A stretch of 64,000 nt of DNA, from NCBI GenBank assembly GCA_947685225.1, contig CANTUV010000039.1, positions 35,704,001 to 35,768,000 of the forward strand, given 5' to 3'. Both the position numbers and the translations under genes were made by a program. The notes beneath the pieces were generated by a model. That model was not told the origin of the DNA, did no database searches, and saw nothing but the letters and a program-made list of their open reading frames with translations. Each line of letters begins with the position of its first letter. The first letter of the stretch is position 1. The stretch is from Garcia nutans (lineage: Eukaryota; Streptophyta; Magnoliopsida; Malpighiales; Euphorbiaceae). Positions 36,747-48,068 of this stretch are shown here, piece by piece.

Positions 36747-37592
36747 AAGAGCAGAAAAATTATGTGAAATGCCAAGTTCATCACAAAGGCTTTCGAAATT
36801 TTCATTCTCAAATTGTTTGCCATGATCACTTCTAATAGATGTGATCACATACCCTTTTTCATTTTGAACTCTTTTTGCAAACGTTTTGAAGTAATTAAAA
36901 GCTTCATTCTTTTGAGCTAAGAAATTAACCCATGTGAATCTAGAGTAATCATCAACAAGAACAAATGCATATAATTTGCCTCCTAAGCTTGTAACTCTAT
37001 TTGGTCCAAACAAATCCAAATGAATGAGCTCTAAAGGTCTAGAGGTGCTTATAACATTCTTTGATTTAAATGAACTTTTATGTTGCTTACCACGTTGACA
37101 AGGTTCACAAATTCTATCTTTATCATATTTTATCTTAGGGAGACCATCAACTAGGTTTTCATTACAAATATATTTTAATTGATCCATACCAGCATGTCCT
37201 AGTCTTCTATGCCATAACCATGCACCATTATTAGTAGACATTAGACATTTAAATGCATGATTTGAATATATGTTAATATTATAAGTGTTGTTTGTCCTAG
37301 TACCCTTAAATATGATAACACCATTTGAATTTGTGATCTTGCATTCTTTGGAATCAAAATTAACAAAGTAAGCTTTATCACATAATTGACTAACACTTAG
37401 CAAATTATGTTTCAACCCATCAACAAGCCATACATCTTCTATTAAATCTTTACCAATTGAACCAATGGAGCCAACACCAATAATTTTACCTTTAACATTA
37501 TTTCCAAAAGTTACATTACCTCCATGTTTGTAGGTAATACTTGTAAAGAGCTTTGTATTTCCGGTCATATGCCTTGAGCACCCACTATCCAC
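36747..37592 (-). pseudogene. pol: Copia protease and integrase N-terminal part (Sirevirus-like)
   Basis: Protease begins with the catalytic DSGCSRHMTG; its upstream link to gag is lost by a frameshift near 37600-37640. The pre-integrase/zinc region has WHRRLGH...CEPCQRGK. The integrase core shows the first two catalytic Asp (LIHLDLFGP and IRSDHGKQF). The frame runs straight into the inserted array; the third catalytic residue (Glu) is at the far side, in the 6081-8245 segment. The array therefore split the gene between the second and third catalytic residues. Confidence 0.92.
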
Positions 37593-37648
37593 AAGCCATG
37601 TGCTTTCGTTGATAGTAGATTTTAGGCATACCTACAAGGTAATTTTGG

Positions 37649-39506
37649 TCATCTTCTCTTAGGTACCCAAATGAAGTTGAGTCCTTTATGGTTAGTAATA
37701 AAGGTGTCTTCTAACTTGAGATGAGCCTTTCTTATATGACAGAAAAAACTTGTGTGTCCGAATTTCATGCAATATGCGCATTGCCATGGTATTTTATATT
37801 TCTGCATTTTTCTTTTTGTATTCCAAGTATTATGCATACAACTACAAATATGTGATTGCTTTTGTGCAAGTTTAGTGTACATAAATGCATGGTTACTTTT
37901 AGCTTTATTTCCTAGTGAACATAGGAAGTTCTTTTGGTACTTTTAGACTTGGTGCGAGCATCTTTGTTCTTTACAATATCAACATTAGAAATTTTAGTTG
38001 TAGATTCTTTTACAAATGTTGGTTTGCTTAGTTTAATGTTGGTCGATCCATTGAATCCTAATCCATATTTTGAGGAGGGTGATCTTTGGTTACCAATTAA
38101 TGTATCTAAGGCTTCCTTTCCTTTATGAAATCTTGAAATTGATTCTTTTAGTTCTTTTAGTTCATGCTTCAAAATTTCATTCTCTTTAATAAATTTTTCT
38201 ATGTCATGTGAGTTTTTATTTATCTCTTCTATTGAATTCATCAAGTGTTCATTTGAGGTTTTCAATTCTAAGGTAGAGTTCTTTAAGCATATAAAATCCT
38301 TTTCTAACTTAGAGCTTTTTTCTTTATAGATCATCATTTTAGAAAAATATTTTTCTATTTTAAAGTTCATGTGCTCAATTAAATCACTATCATCTAGATC
38401 ATCAATATCATTATGTGCTACTAGATAAAAGGATTGAGTACTTACCTCATTGGAGTCATCTTCAATAGCCATGAGACATATATTTGCAATTCCTTATTCT
38501 TCTTCTTCTTCACTTGAAGAGGAGTCATCCCATGTGGCTTTGAGAGACTTTTTCTTTTCTTTGTCCCATTTCCTTTTATTCTTTACTTTGAAGCAATCCA
38601 ATTTAATGTGACCAGTTTAGCATTTTATCTCATTTTTCTTTTCTTTATCTTTGAGGGAGAATTTAGGAAGTGTACCTTTATTTGCTTGTAATCTTTTCTT
38701 CCTTTTCCATTCATTGATTCTTTTTTAGAACATTGCCATTTCATCTTCATCATCAGTACCTTCGTTGCTTGAGCTCTCAACTTCTTTGATTGCTTTGAGA
38801 GCAATTTGTTTTCTCTTTTCTTTTTCACCTTGATCTTCTTCTTTTTCACTGTGTAGCTCAAATGTGAGTAGTTTTCCCACAAGCTCGTCGGTTCTCAATG
38901 TGCTAAAATCATGAGCTTCTTCAATGGATGATACTTTTGATTCAAAGTTCTTTCTAGCTCTTAGGGCTCTCAAGATTTTACTGTTTACATCACCTTGATC
39001 ATATACCTTGCCTTCTTTAGTTCATTGACAATAGCAAGCAAGTGATTTGTCATGTCGGTGACGTTTTCATTTGATTTCATCTTGAATAGCTCATACTCAT
39101 GAACATGCATTTGTTTCTTGGTGAATCTTACTTGAGTCGTACCTTCATGGTAGTTTTCGAGTGTCTTCCAAATGCAATGTGCACAAGTTAAATGTTGAAC
39201 TCTTCCACCTTCTTCTCTTGAGATGGAATTCATCAAGATGGAAGCGGGTCTATTATTCTTGAATCGATCTTTGACATTGATAGTTGACCATTGTGCTTTG
39301 GGAAAGGGAACTTGAATACCATCAACTTCATAAGTGGGAGGTTTCCACTCACTTTCCACAAAATCCCATAGTTCAATCCCTTCACTGTCTAGAAACAAAT
39401 ACATTTTGTGTTTCCAGCAGGAATAATCAGTTCCATCAAAGTAGGATCTAAGAATAGTGTTAAGATTTCCATGAGAGATAGAGTTTGATGAAGAAGAAGT
39501 TGCCAT
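37649..39506 (-). pseudogene. gag: Copia gag of the Sirevirus-like element, broken into pieces
   Basis: Start Met at 39506 (MATSSSSNS). Capsid-like piece 38985-39506 (YFDGTDYSCWKHKMYLFL). A frameshift near 39010 leads to 38725-38973 (RALRARKNFESK). The same frame then carries three stops through a damaged zinc knuckle (TGHIKLDC, first Cys pair disrupted, about 38600-38640), an ATWDDSSSSSEEEE stretch and, from 37912 to 38472, a Glu/Lys-rich coiled-coil region. A further shift near 37915 leads to a second, intact knuckle, CAYCMKFGHTSFFC (about 37740-37790). Two zinc knuckles with a coiled coil between them are typical of Sirevirus gags. Confidence 0.83.
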
Positions 39507-39545
39507 AGTGGATCAAATTTCACAATTAAGTTTAAGAAATTTCAA

Positions 39546-39557
39546 GCTCTGATACCA
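39546..39557 (-). other. Primer-binding site of the Sirevirus-like copia
   Basis: Minus-strand TGGTATCAGAGC (initiator tRNA-Met type). Its 5' LTR should be two bases away but now starts at 60137, because a gypsy element inserted exactly at this junction. Confidence 0.88.
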
Positions 39558-40996
39558 ATTGTGTCACATCCCAAAGTTTAGGTAGTCGAGTATTAGGCAA
39601 GAATAAATAAGTGGTCAAATAGAGGCTCGAGATAGTAAAAAACAAAATCGGTATGCAAATGAGGCCCGTGAAGTCGACGGGACCTAAAGGTAATTTTTTG
39701 AAAGGCCGGGGACCTAAGAGTAATTTTTCAAAAAGTTGTGTCGGTTCTTAATAGTGACCCTAATGGATGCCATAAATGTGTTCTCGGGATTAATCGGGTC
39801 GTAATGGTGGCGCACGATTTTTCCCGAAAATGCACGGTTTGTAAGTTACGGGCGATTTTTCGACAAGGGTATTTTGGGCATTTCCACCGGAGGGGCAATT
39901 TTGTAATTAAATATAACTTTGGGGGAAAATTTTAAAAGAACAAAAAGCCACTTTCAAGTGGCCAAATCCTAGCCATTAAGTCCAAATGGGTTGGACAAAT
40001 CATGGCTATTGAAAATAAACAAATTATTCAAATGGAAATTAAATTATAAACAACTAAGTTTGGTCTTCCAAACACAAGTAAAGGATCAAAAAACACCACC
40101 ATCACCACTTCTCTTCTTCCTTAGGTCGTACTCCCCCCTCCCTTCCATTTTAAAGGAGAAAATTTTCAAGTCTAAGCCATTTTTCAAGTGAAATTCAATA
40201 GGAAATAAGGTAAGATACCATCCTAAGTCTTATTCTTTCATTAGAATTAGGTATTAGGCTATGTTTAGGAAGATTTGATATTATGTTCATGTTGGGAAAG
40301 TATTAGTAAGTTGATGATTATGGTGAAAAATGATAAACTACTTAAAGGAAATGATGAAAATGGCGATTATTAGTAAGAATAAGTAAAGGATTGTTAGAAA
40401 ATCATAAGGTAGCATCATGTTCATATCTAGGGTTTGTTCTTTCATATGTGACATGTTAAATTCATAGGAAATCAAGGAGATTAGAGAGGAAAGGAAGTTA
40501 AATAGACAAGAAGAGCAAGGACAAGCAAGGTTTGGTACTTTAACTAATTGTTTGTTCATTTTCTTGAAACTTTTCTGTTTTAGAATTAGTGAAATTATGT
40601 GAATTGTATGATTTTTAATTAAATATAGAAAAATGATCTTGAAGTAAGTTTTTTATATTTTGTGACTCAATGCGTCTAGAATGACTGAAAAAATTTTGAG
40701 TTGAATTCGGAATGGTTATGATTATGGAAAAATTATTTCTGTTAGACCTGCTCTAGGAGGTACCTTGACTGAGACAGCCATGTTTCTGGATTTTTAATAA
40801 CATTTAGAAAAATAATCCTCAATTGAATTTTGGATATGTTGTTTTTTAGTGAGTCTAGTATTTTATAAAAATAATTTGGAACCACATTGATTGAATTTAA
40901 ATTACGGAATTCACAAAATTTAGAACTGCTGCCAAGATGCAGGGTAACTGGAGCAGTCTGGTTGGGTGAACTACTTGACCAAGATTTTGTGTCCAG

Positions 40997-43201
40997 TTTG
41001 ATCTGAAATTTTAAAAGAATGATTTTAAGATGTAAAACTAAATTATGTAAAAATTTTAGAGTTTTTAGTCAAATAGATTATTTTATACAATTTTGTAAAA
41101 TAAGGATCAAGTTGAGTCCAAAACCAGAATTTACTATTCATATGGTCATTTTGCTAATATTCATTTGGTCATTTTTCAAAAGTAATCCAATTGATTCCTT
41201 ATGCATATAAATGAGCATAATATGTTATTAAAATGACAAAATATGATATTTCATGTTGAAATAATATAAGAAACATAAGTCGATAATTGTATAATGCATA
41301 TTCGATTAAGAAATGGCATTAAAATTTTAGCTCCACTGGGTATCTGGGATAGTACTGAGTAGGGTAAGGGTATGATATATCATAATATATGCAGTGCTGC
41401 TTTAATATAGGACTTCAGTCCGAGTTATATAGGGTGACAACCCGAGCTATATAGGACTTCGATCCGAGTTATATAGGGTGACGACCCGAGCTATATAGGA
41501 CTTCGGTCCGAGTTATATAGGGCAATCGCCCGAGTTATATAGGACTCCGGTCCGAGGGCTTGGGCCACAGATTCCATAGGGCCTGGTCCGTAATTTTTTT
41601 TAGGGCCACAGCCACAGAATATATATACAGTTGTTTCAGTTGGTTCCTTACCATACGTTAGTCTACCAAATTACCTTGTAGAGCGAACTGATAAAATGAT
41701 AATAACTGAATATATGACATGTATGTATTGTTTTTACTGTGATATTATTTTTCAATACGACTCATTGCTTTTAAAAGTGCATTATGCTTTTATTATTTAT
41801 TTTCCATAATTAGTTAAAATACCTACTAAGCAATGCTTAGCGAGTTTAGTTTCTTCTAAACTCGTAGGCTATTAGCAAGGAGCCAGTAGCGAGTAGAGGA
41901 GTCCTGCGATCTGTCGGTCATCAACAAACTTAGGTGGTACTCTTCATTTTATATTTTGGTATTAGAAACTGGCATGTACTTATTTGAACAATACAAAGAG
42001 ATAACTTGATGTAGCATGCAAATCTAGTAATGTATAATAACTGTATGGTTTTAAATTGAATTGGGTCGTGAATATAGAAGTTTGAATTCTTCTTGCAGGA
42101 TTGTAGTTGAGGTTATAAGGGTTTGATCTGAAATTTTAAAGGAATGATTTTAAGATGTAAAACTAAATTCTGTAAAAATTTTAGAGTTTGTAGTCAAGTA
42201 GATTATTTTATACAATTTTTCAAAATAAGGATCAAGTTGAGTCCAAAACCAGAATTTACTATTCATATGGTCATTTTGCTAATATTCATTTGGTCATTTT
42301 TCAAAAGTAATCCAATTGATTCCTTATGCATATAAATGAGTATAATATGTTATTAAAATGACAAAATATGATATTTCACGTTGAAATAATATACGAAACA
42401 TAAGTCGATAATTGTATAATGCATATTCGATTAAGAAATGGCATGAAAATTTTGGCTCCACTAGGTATCTAGGATAGTACTGAGTAGGGTAAGGGTATGA
42501 TATATCATACTATATGCAGTGCTGCTTTAATAAAGGACTTCGGTCCGAGTTATATAGGGTGACGACCCGAGCTATATAGGACTTCGGTCTGAGTTATATA
42601 GGGCAATCGCCCGAGTTATATAGGACTCCGGTCCGAGGGCTTCGGCCACAGATTCCACAGGGCTTGGTCCGCAATTTTTTTATGGCCACAGCCACAGAAT
42701 ATATATACAGTTGTTTCAGTTAGTTCCTTACCATACGTTAGTCTACCAACTTACCTTGTGGAGCGAACTGATAAAATGATAATAACTGAATATATGACAT
42801 GTATGGATTGTTTTTACTGTGATATTATTTTTCAATATGACTCATTGCTTTTAAAAGTGCATTATGCTTTTATTATTTTTTTTTCCGTAATTAGTTAAAG
42901 TACCCACTAAGCAATGCTTAGCGAGTTCAGTTTCTTCTAAACTCGTAGGCTATTAGCAAGGAGCCAGTAGCGAGCAGAGGAGTCTTGCGATCTGTCAGTC
43001 ATCAACAAACTTAGGTGGTGCTCTTCATTTTGTATTTTAGTATTGAAAATAGCATGTACTTATTTGAACAATACAAAGAGATAACTTGATGTAGCATGTA
43101 AATCTAGTAATGTATAATAACTGTATGATTTTGAATTGAGTTGGGTTGTGAATATAGAAGTATGAATTCTTCTTGCAGGATTGTAGTTTAGGTTATAAGG
43201 G
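40997..43201 (+). repeat. Tandem duplication inside the 5' LTR
   Basis: Two copies of about 1.1 kb (40997-42121, 42122-43201), both starting TTTGATCTGAAATTTTAAA and ending GGTTATAAGGG. The other LTR has one copy. Each contains the palindromic minisatellite and stem-loops CTAAGCAATGCTTAG and CGAGTTTAG/CTAAACTCG (41825-41864 in copy 1). Confidence 0.93.
41405..41558 (+). repeat. 22-bp palindromic minisatellite, 7 units
   Basis: Alternating units of the types ATATAGGACTTCGGTCCGAG and ATATAGGGTGACGACCCGAG, each ending TT or CT, with a palindromic core. The second duplication copy (42531-42640) has 5 units and the 3' LTR (59281-59347) has 3. Confidence 0.92.
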
Positions 43202-43432
43202 TGGATTATTGGGAGTGTGCTTGAGTTGAATTGTGAAACAAAATATTTTTCAAAAATAAGAAAAATCAGTTTTGTCGACACTTGTGACCTAGAATTTTAA
43301 GGGAGACTCCGTCAAAATTTTTGGAAAATTTTTATAAGGAACATTAAGTAAGCTAACATAACCAGAGCTCGTATCCCGATGTAGCATTCCTCCTCGGCTT
43401 ATTCATAGGTCGGGAAGGGGTGTTACAATTTG

Positions 43433-43444
43433 TGGTATCAGAGC
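43433..43444 (+). other. Primer-binding site of the gag-only element
   Basis: TGGTATCAGAGC (initiator tRNA-Met type) five bases after the LTR end. Confidence 0.88.
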
Positions 43445-43617
43445 ATTGGTTTAGTCGATTCTGGGAGATAGGTAGTAAGTAAGTAACTATGTGTACCATG
43501 TAAGATAAAGTAAGGAGAAAGTTATATGATGAATAGGTAGAGGTACATGCCAGATAGGAATTGATAATCGAGTTATATGTTGATGAATTAAGCAGATAGC
43601 TATTTTGTCAATGTAGG

Positions 43618-44799
43618 ATGTCTCTAGATTCATGGCAAGCTATGGAACGAAACGTAGAATCGCAAGCATCTGGGTCTGCAGATGCTGGGGAAGCTTATAG
43701 ATCAGGTGTCAGCAGCAGCTGAAATACCTGGTCTGGAGACTTATCTTAGGCAGATTGCAACAGCTTTTCAGCAAATGGCTGGAAGGGGCCCTGCTGCTGA
43801 GGGAGATAGGAAACCCCCGATCGAGAAGTTAAGAAAGTATGGTGCAAAGGAATTTAAGGCTGGTCGTGAAGAGGGATATGAGGAAGCAGAATATTGGTTA
43901 GATAGTATCATTAGAGTTCTTGACCAGCTCCAATGCACTCCAGAGGAAAGAGTGGTTTGTGCTACCTCGCTCCTGACAGAAGAGGCGTACATATGGTGGG
44001 ATACCACGCAGCAGCGGGTTCCACCAGAACAACGAACTTGGGAATTCTTTAAGAGTGAGTTTAAAAAGAGGTATATCACTGATGCATATTTGACTGCAAG
44101 GCGCAATGAGTTCATTCATTTGAAATAAGGCAGAATGACGGTATTAGAATATGAGAAGGAGTTTACGCGCCTTAGTAAGTATGGAAAGAAGTTAATAGAA
44201 ACTGAAGTTGAGCGGTGTGAGAAATTTTTAGAAGGACTTAATGATGAAATTAAGATACAGCTAGTGGCATTGGATAATACAGAGTTTTCAAAGTTGGTGG
44301 CTAAAGCATTGGATGTTGAAAAGGTGCAAGTAAATCTGAGGAATCATCAACAGAGAATTCAACAGAAAAGAGAGCAAGCACAGAGTGCCCCAGGTAATAA
44401 TAAGTCTGCTAGCAAGAGAGCTAAGGGTGAAGGATCCTTTATGAGTGTAAAGCAGAATTTAAGTCCATCTAAAGGACCTAATTTTCAAGCTACCTCAGTA
44501 GCCAGCACAGGAGGAATAAGCAGAGGATCAAGTAAAGGTTCTGGAAGGACTGAATATACACCATACCCCTCGTGTGAGCATTGTGGACGAAAGCATAGGG
44601 GAGAATGTTGGTTAGTTACTGGAGCTTGTATACTTTGTGGTGCCACTGATCACCTTAAGAAGGATTGTCCTAGAAATGTGGCAGAGATTTCAAAAGTTCC
44701 TGAAAGAACACAAGTAGCAAGTAGTAGCGGTAAAGGTCGAGAAAGAGGAAGAGGCAGAGAAAATGGTAGTAATCAAATAGGAACAAGATCGGAGACAGT
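43618..44799 (+). pseudogene. gag: Gag of the gag-only element, main part, broken
   Basis: The likely start is ATG 43618; a frameshift before 43682 moves to the main frame. The capsid domain (EYWLDSIIRVLDQL, TCTPEERV-like region, YIWWDT) ends at TAA 44126-44128 after FIHLK; the same frame goes on as TVLEYEKEFTRLSKYG. Two zinc fingers follow: CEHCGRKHRGEC and CILCGATDHLKKDC, the same pair as in the Tekay-like gag at 29267-30946. A Gly/Arg-rich tail runs to 44799, where the Athila element is inserted; the last codons are at 57226-57313. Confidence 0.87.
44795..44799. other. TSD of the Athila element, left copy (ACAGT)
   Basis: ACAGT before TGTTGCGC; ATAGT follows the other LTR at 57221-57225. 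The single difference is a C-to-T change at a CAG site. Confidence 0.85.
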
Positions 44800-46505
44800 T
44801 GTTGCGCTCGAATTAACTCTACCACAAAGCGTCACTCGCAAGTATACGAGGTAGCTATAGCAAAGGTGATCACCCCAAGGTCGTCTCTCAAGGAAGCCAA
44901 AGTGGGTAATTGATTATCAAATTAAAAGTAACAAGTAATTAAAGAAATTTAAATTGCAAAGTATGAAAAGATTGATTTAATTGAAGTTAAAAACAATAAA
45001 ATAAACAAAACTGATGTTTTGATTCACTTGATAAAAGGGTCTAGGGTTTGCACTTCTCTACTACTGATATGTATGAATGGTTATTCCACTTAACTAATTT
45101 AATTCCCTAAGATTAAATCTCAAACAACTTAATTAATTGAGTTAAGGAAATAAGCTATCTCATTCAAACCTCTTACAACTAATCTTGTTATAATTGAAAC
45201 AATCTTTTAATAGGTTATATCTCTAATTCACCTAAGTCCTAAATTAAATTATTCCAGTATTAGACTTCATCTCTCAATCCATCATCTAATACCTAGAACA
45301 CACAATTGGTGGCCAATCAATTATATGTAACAATTTTTCATTCAATAAAGGCTAAAGAAATCATTAGTTAAGAGAATAACCAATTCATATAATTCATAGC
45401 AAATCCATACAAACCCTAGACTAGATTAAATTAGTTCATGATGTTATCAAACATACTCATCTCATTAATAATCAAAGAAATCAATTTAAACATGATAATG
45501 TTCATAAACAAAATTTCAATGAAACTAAAGAGACAAAGTTTAAGAATAAAACCAAGTTACAAACTCCTTGAAGCTTTTGATGAATCTTTTGATCGAATCT
45601 TGCAAGAAGGATGAAACAATGGCGTGACAATCTAATCTAAACTAGTTTAATCCAAAGTAAAATCAAAAAATACAAGAAAATAAATGTTTAAACCCTAAGA
45701 TCTCTCTCAGACGGCTGAACTTTTCTCTCAAAATTGTCAACCCCCCTAAAACCTAACTTTCTTTTTACTTTTATACGAAACGTCGGCTTTAAAATTTGGT
45801 TTGCGTTTGATTCATGAGGGACACGGCCAGGTGATGAGGGACACGGCTGTGTGAGGGCTTGTTGGAGGGACACGGCCAGGTGACACGGCCGTGTCCCCTG
45901 CATGTGTCCACTACTGCCTGCCCTTTGATCTTCTTTTCTTCTTGTTGAATGACATGGCCAAGTGGAGCTTGACTTGGCCGTGTTGCATCATGTTTGAGGG
46001 ACACGGCCAGGTGACACGGCCGTGTCCCTTGCTTGTGTCTGCCTCTATCTACTTTACTCTTCCTTTCCTTTGGTAACAAATGAGACACGACTAAGTCAAG
46101 ATGACTTGGCCGTGTTGCTCTTCTTTGGAGGGACACGGCCAGGTGACTTGGTCGTGTCCCTTGCTTGTGTCTGCTACTGGGACTTGCTCTTCAATTTAAT
46201 CTTGGTATGGGACACTCTGCCTGTGTCAGCTACTGCCCATTTCATCTTCAATTCGTTTCCTTGCCTGTTTTAACCTATGACAAAACTCAAAACAAACTTA
46301 AAACACGAAGTAAATAAACAATAACCGACAAACATAAACACAAACTAAAAACTATATCAAAAACGACATAAAACTAAAAATAAACTAAAATACACAACTA
46401 AAGATAACACTAGACAAACCGATAAAAACTAACGAAATACTTAAATAAAACAATAATTAACATAATAAACAAGACACAAAACTTATAACAAAAACTAATA
46501 AAACA
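44800..46505 (-). repeat. 3' LTR of the Athila element
   Basis: 1706 bp, TGTTGCGCTCG to AATAAAACA. Positions 45820-46230 hold repeated ACACGGCCGTGT-type palindromes (unit about GGGACACGGCCAGGTGACACGG). The TATA box in element direction is TATAAAAG at 45768-45775. Open frames across the palindromes (e.g. 45789-46136) are artefacts of the repeats. Confidence 0.93.
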
Positions 46506-46520
46506 ACTACCCCACACTTA
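46506..46520 (-). other. Polypurine tract of the Athila element
   Basis: Minus-strand TAAGTGTGGGGTAGT against the LTR end. Two further copies of this motif lie upstream in the element, at about 47252-47266 and 47829-47840. Confidence 0.88.
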
Positions 46521-48068
46521 AAACTTTGCTTGTCCTCAAGCAAATTCACATGGCATAAATTAAAAATTCAAACAACCTTAACTATAATTCCAGAACATAG
46601 ATGAAATACTATAAGACATCAGACATAAATAATTGCAATTTCCTTCAATCAAGATTTTCTTAACTCATTCATTGATCCAGACATACAAATCTTATCTCTC
46701 AACTAAGTGTTTCACTCGATTTCAAAGGTTAATCACTCATACCACTCATGAGTGCATACTGCCATAAACTTGCTTAATTATCCAATCTCCCTCACTGATT
46801 TTCTCAAGAAATAATCCGAAGGTCTTTTATTTGGATGTAATGGGGCTAAGGTAAGGTGTGAGAAAAGACATTTAAGCTGGAGCATCAAGAAATGGAGTAT
46901 CTAAATTAGACACTACTCTTGCGAAGAATTTCATAACTCCTTCAAATAGCATACTTACCAACCCTTAACAATCTTACATACTTACACACTAAAAGAAAAG
47001 TACACGAGTCAAAATTCCTCTAAGGCTAGAAAATATATGAACTTTGTATATATATATATATCTCTTTTTGTTTTATTTTCACTTTTTTTTTATTGAGTTT
47101 ATATATTTTTTTTATATATATATACAAAGTATAAACTTAATGGAACATCTAGCTTAAAATGTAGAGGAAAAGAATACTGACTCTTAATCAAATACAATAT
47201 GCAAAGTATGCATTTCAACCCTCGATTAAGAATTCCATATTTTTTTTTACTTACCCCACACTTGAAATAAACTAACCTATTGTCTAATCATACAACTCCA
47301 TTCCTTAATGCATAGGTATGATGATAATAAGAACATGTTAAGTTGAGAATTGTGTTAATCAAACAAGAAACGGTCAATGGCTCAACTTGGCTCACTAAGG
47401 AAATCAATATAAAGGGAAGTCTCTTTAAGCTAAAGGGGCTAACCTAATTCGCTTTCATCATTTTAAAACTTGAGATTAAATCATAATGTGAGTTCAATAA
47501 GTATGCAAAAGCAAACTCTAGAGATGCAACATCATGAAGGTGCACACTTAAGAAAAGAAAATCAATTGACAAAAATATCAAATTTTATGAGGCTCAAAAC
47601 TCACACAGGTGGGTTCACAAAGATTTACATGTCATGAATTGCAGAATGCGAAAATTAATCCCGAATGAATTCAAATGCTCATTTCTATGCTGATACCAAA
47701 GTCTCAACTATAATGCTAGAATCAAAGAAAAGATCAATAAATTTTCAACAATTATACCATGCACAACAAACACAATAAACAAAACAACCACAATAAGCAA
47801 AACAAGAATTAAAGGAAAGCTTAAAGAGTACCCCACACTTAAAATTGACATTGTCCTCAATGGAAAACAAGAATAATAAAAAGAGTTAAAGGACAACCTG
47901 TCTTCCATCGTACCTGGTGAGGCAAAATCCTAGCTTTCCATCACAAACACAAAAGTTTTATAACAAAAGTACAATAAAATATCCAAACACAAAAGTTTTA
48001 ACATAAAAAACAAAAACGAAACATAAAACAAAAGTACACTAAATAAAATAAAGCAAGGAACACAAAGT
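46521..48068 (-). other. Non-coding region between Athila env-like gene and 3' LTR
   Basis: About 1.5 kb, AT-rich, no convincing gene. Contains two extra polypurine-tract-like motifs, the second (47829-47840) with the following TTGTCCTCAA also conserved. A long (TA)n inverted repeat, CTTTGTATATATA...TATATACAAAG, lies at about 47040-47130. A 66-residue hydrophobic frame (47708-47908) overlaps the motif and is probably chance. Confidence 0.55.

Larger units (their letters stand above)
39562..43427 (+). repeat. 5' LTR of the gag-only element (with internal duplication)
   Basis: 3866 bp, TGTCACATCCC to GGTGTTACA, against 2682 bp for the 3' LTR. The excess is mainly a tandem duplication (40997-42121 and 42122-43201). 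The stretch about 39790-40400 does not match the corresponding part of the 3' LTR (about 57690-58290), though the flanks match closely. Both versions contain AAGGTAAG, a strong 5' splice-site-like string. Confidence 0.9.

Noticed and set aside
41405..41558. Regular short repeats resembling a CRISPR array
   Set aside because: Units are contiguous 22-bp palindromic repeats without unique spacers, inside a plant LTR; it is a minisatellite.
45789..46136. 115-residue frame across the Athila LTR palindromes, and similar frames at 45891-46273, 49417-49639, 56381-56829
   Set aside because: They simply translate the ACACGGCCGTGT repeats (GHGRVTWPCP and similar) on either strand.
47708..47908. 66-residue hydrophobic frame after the Athila env-like gene, as a possible membrane exon
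   Set aside because: It overlaps a polypurine-tract-like repeat, has no splice signals I can support, and no counterpart in the copia element.
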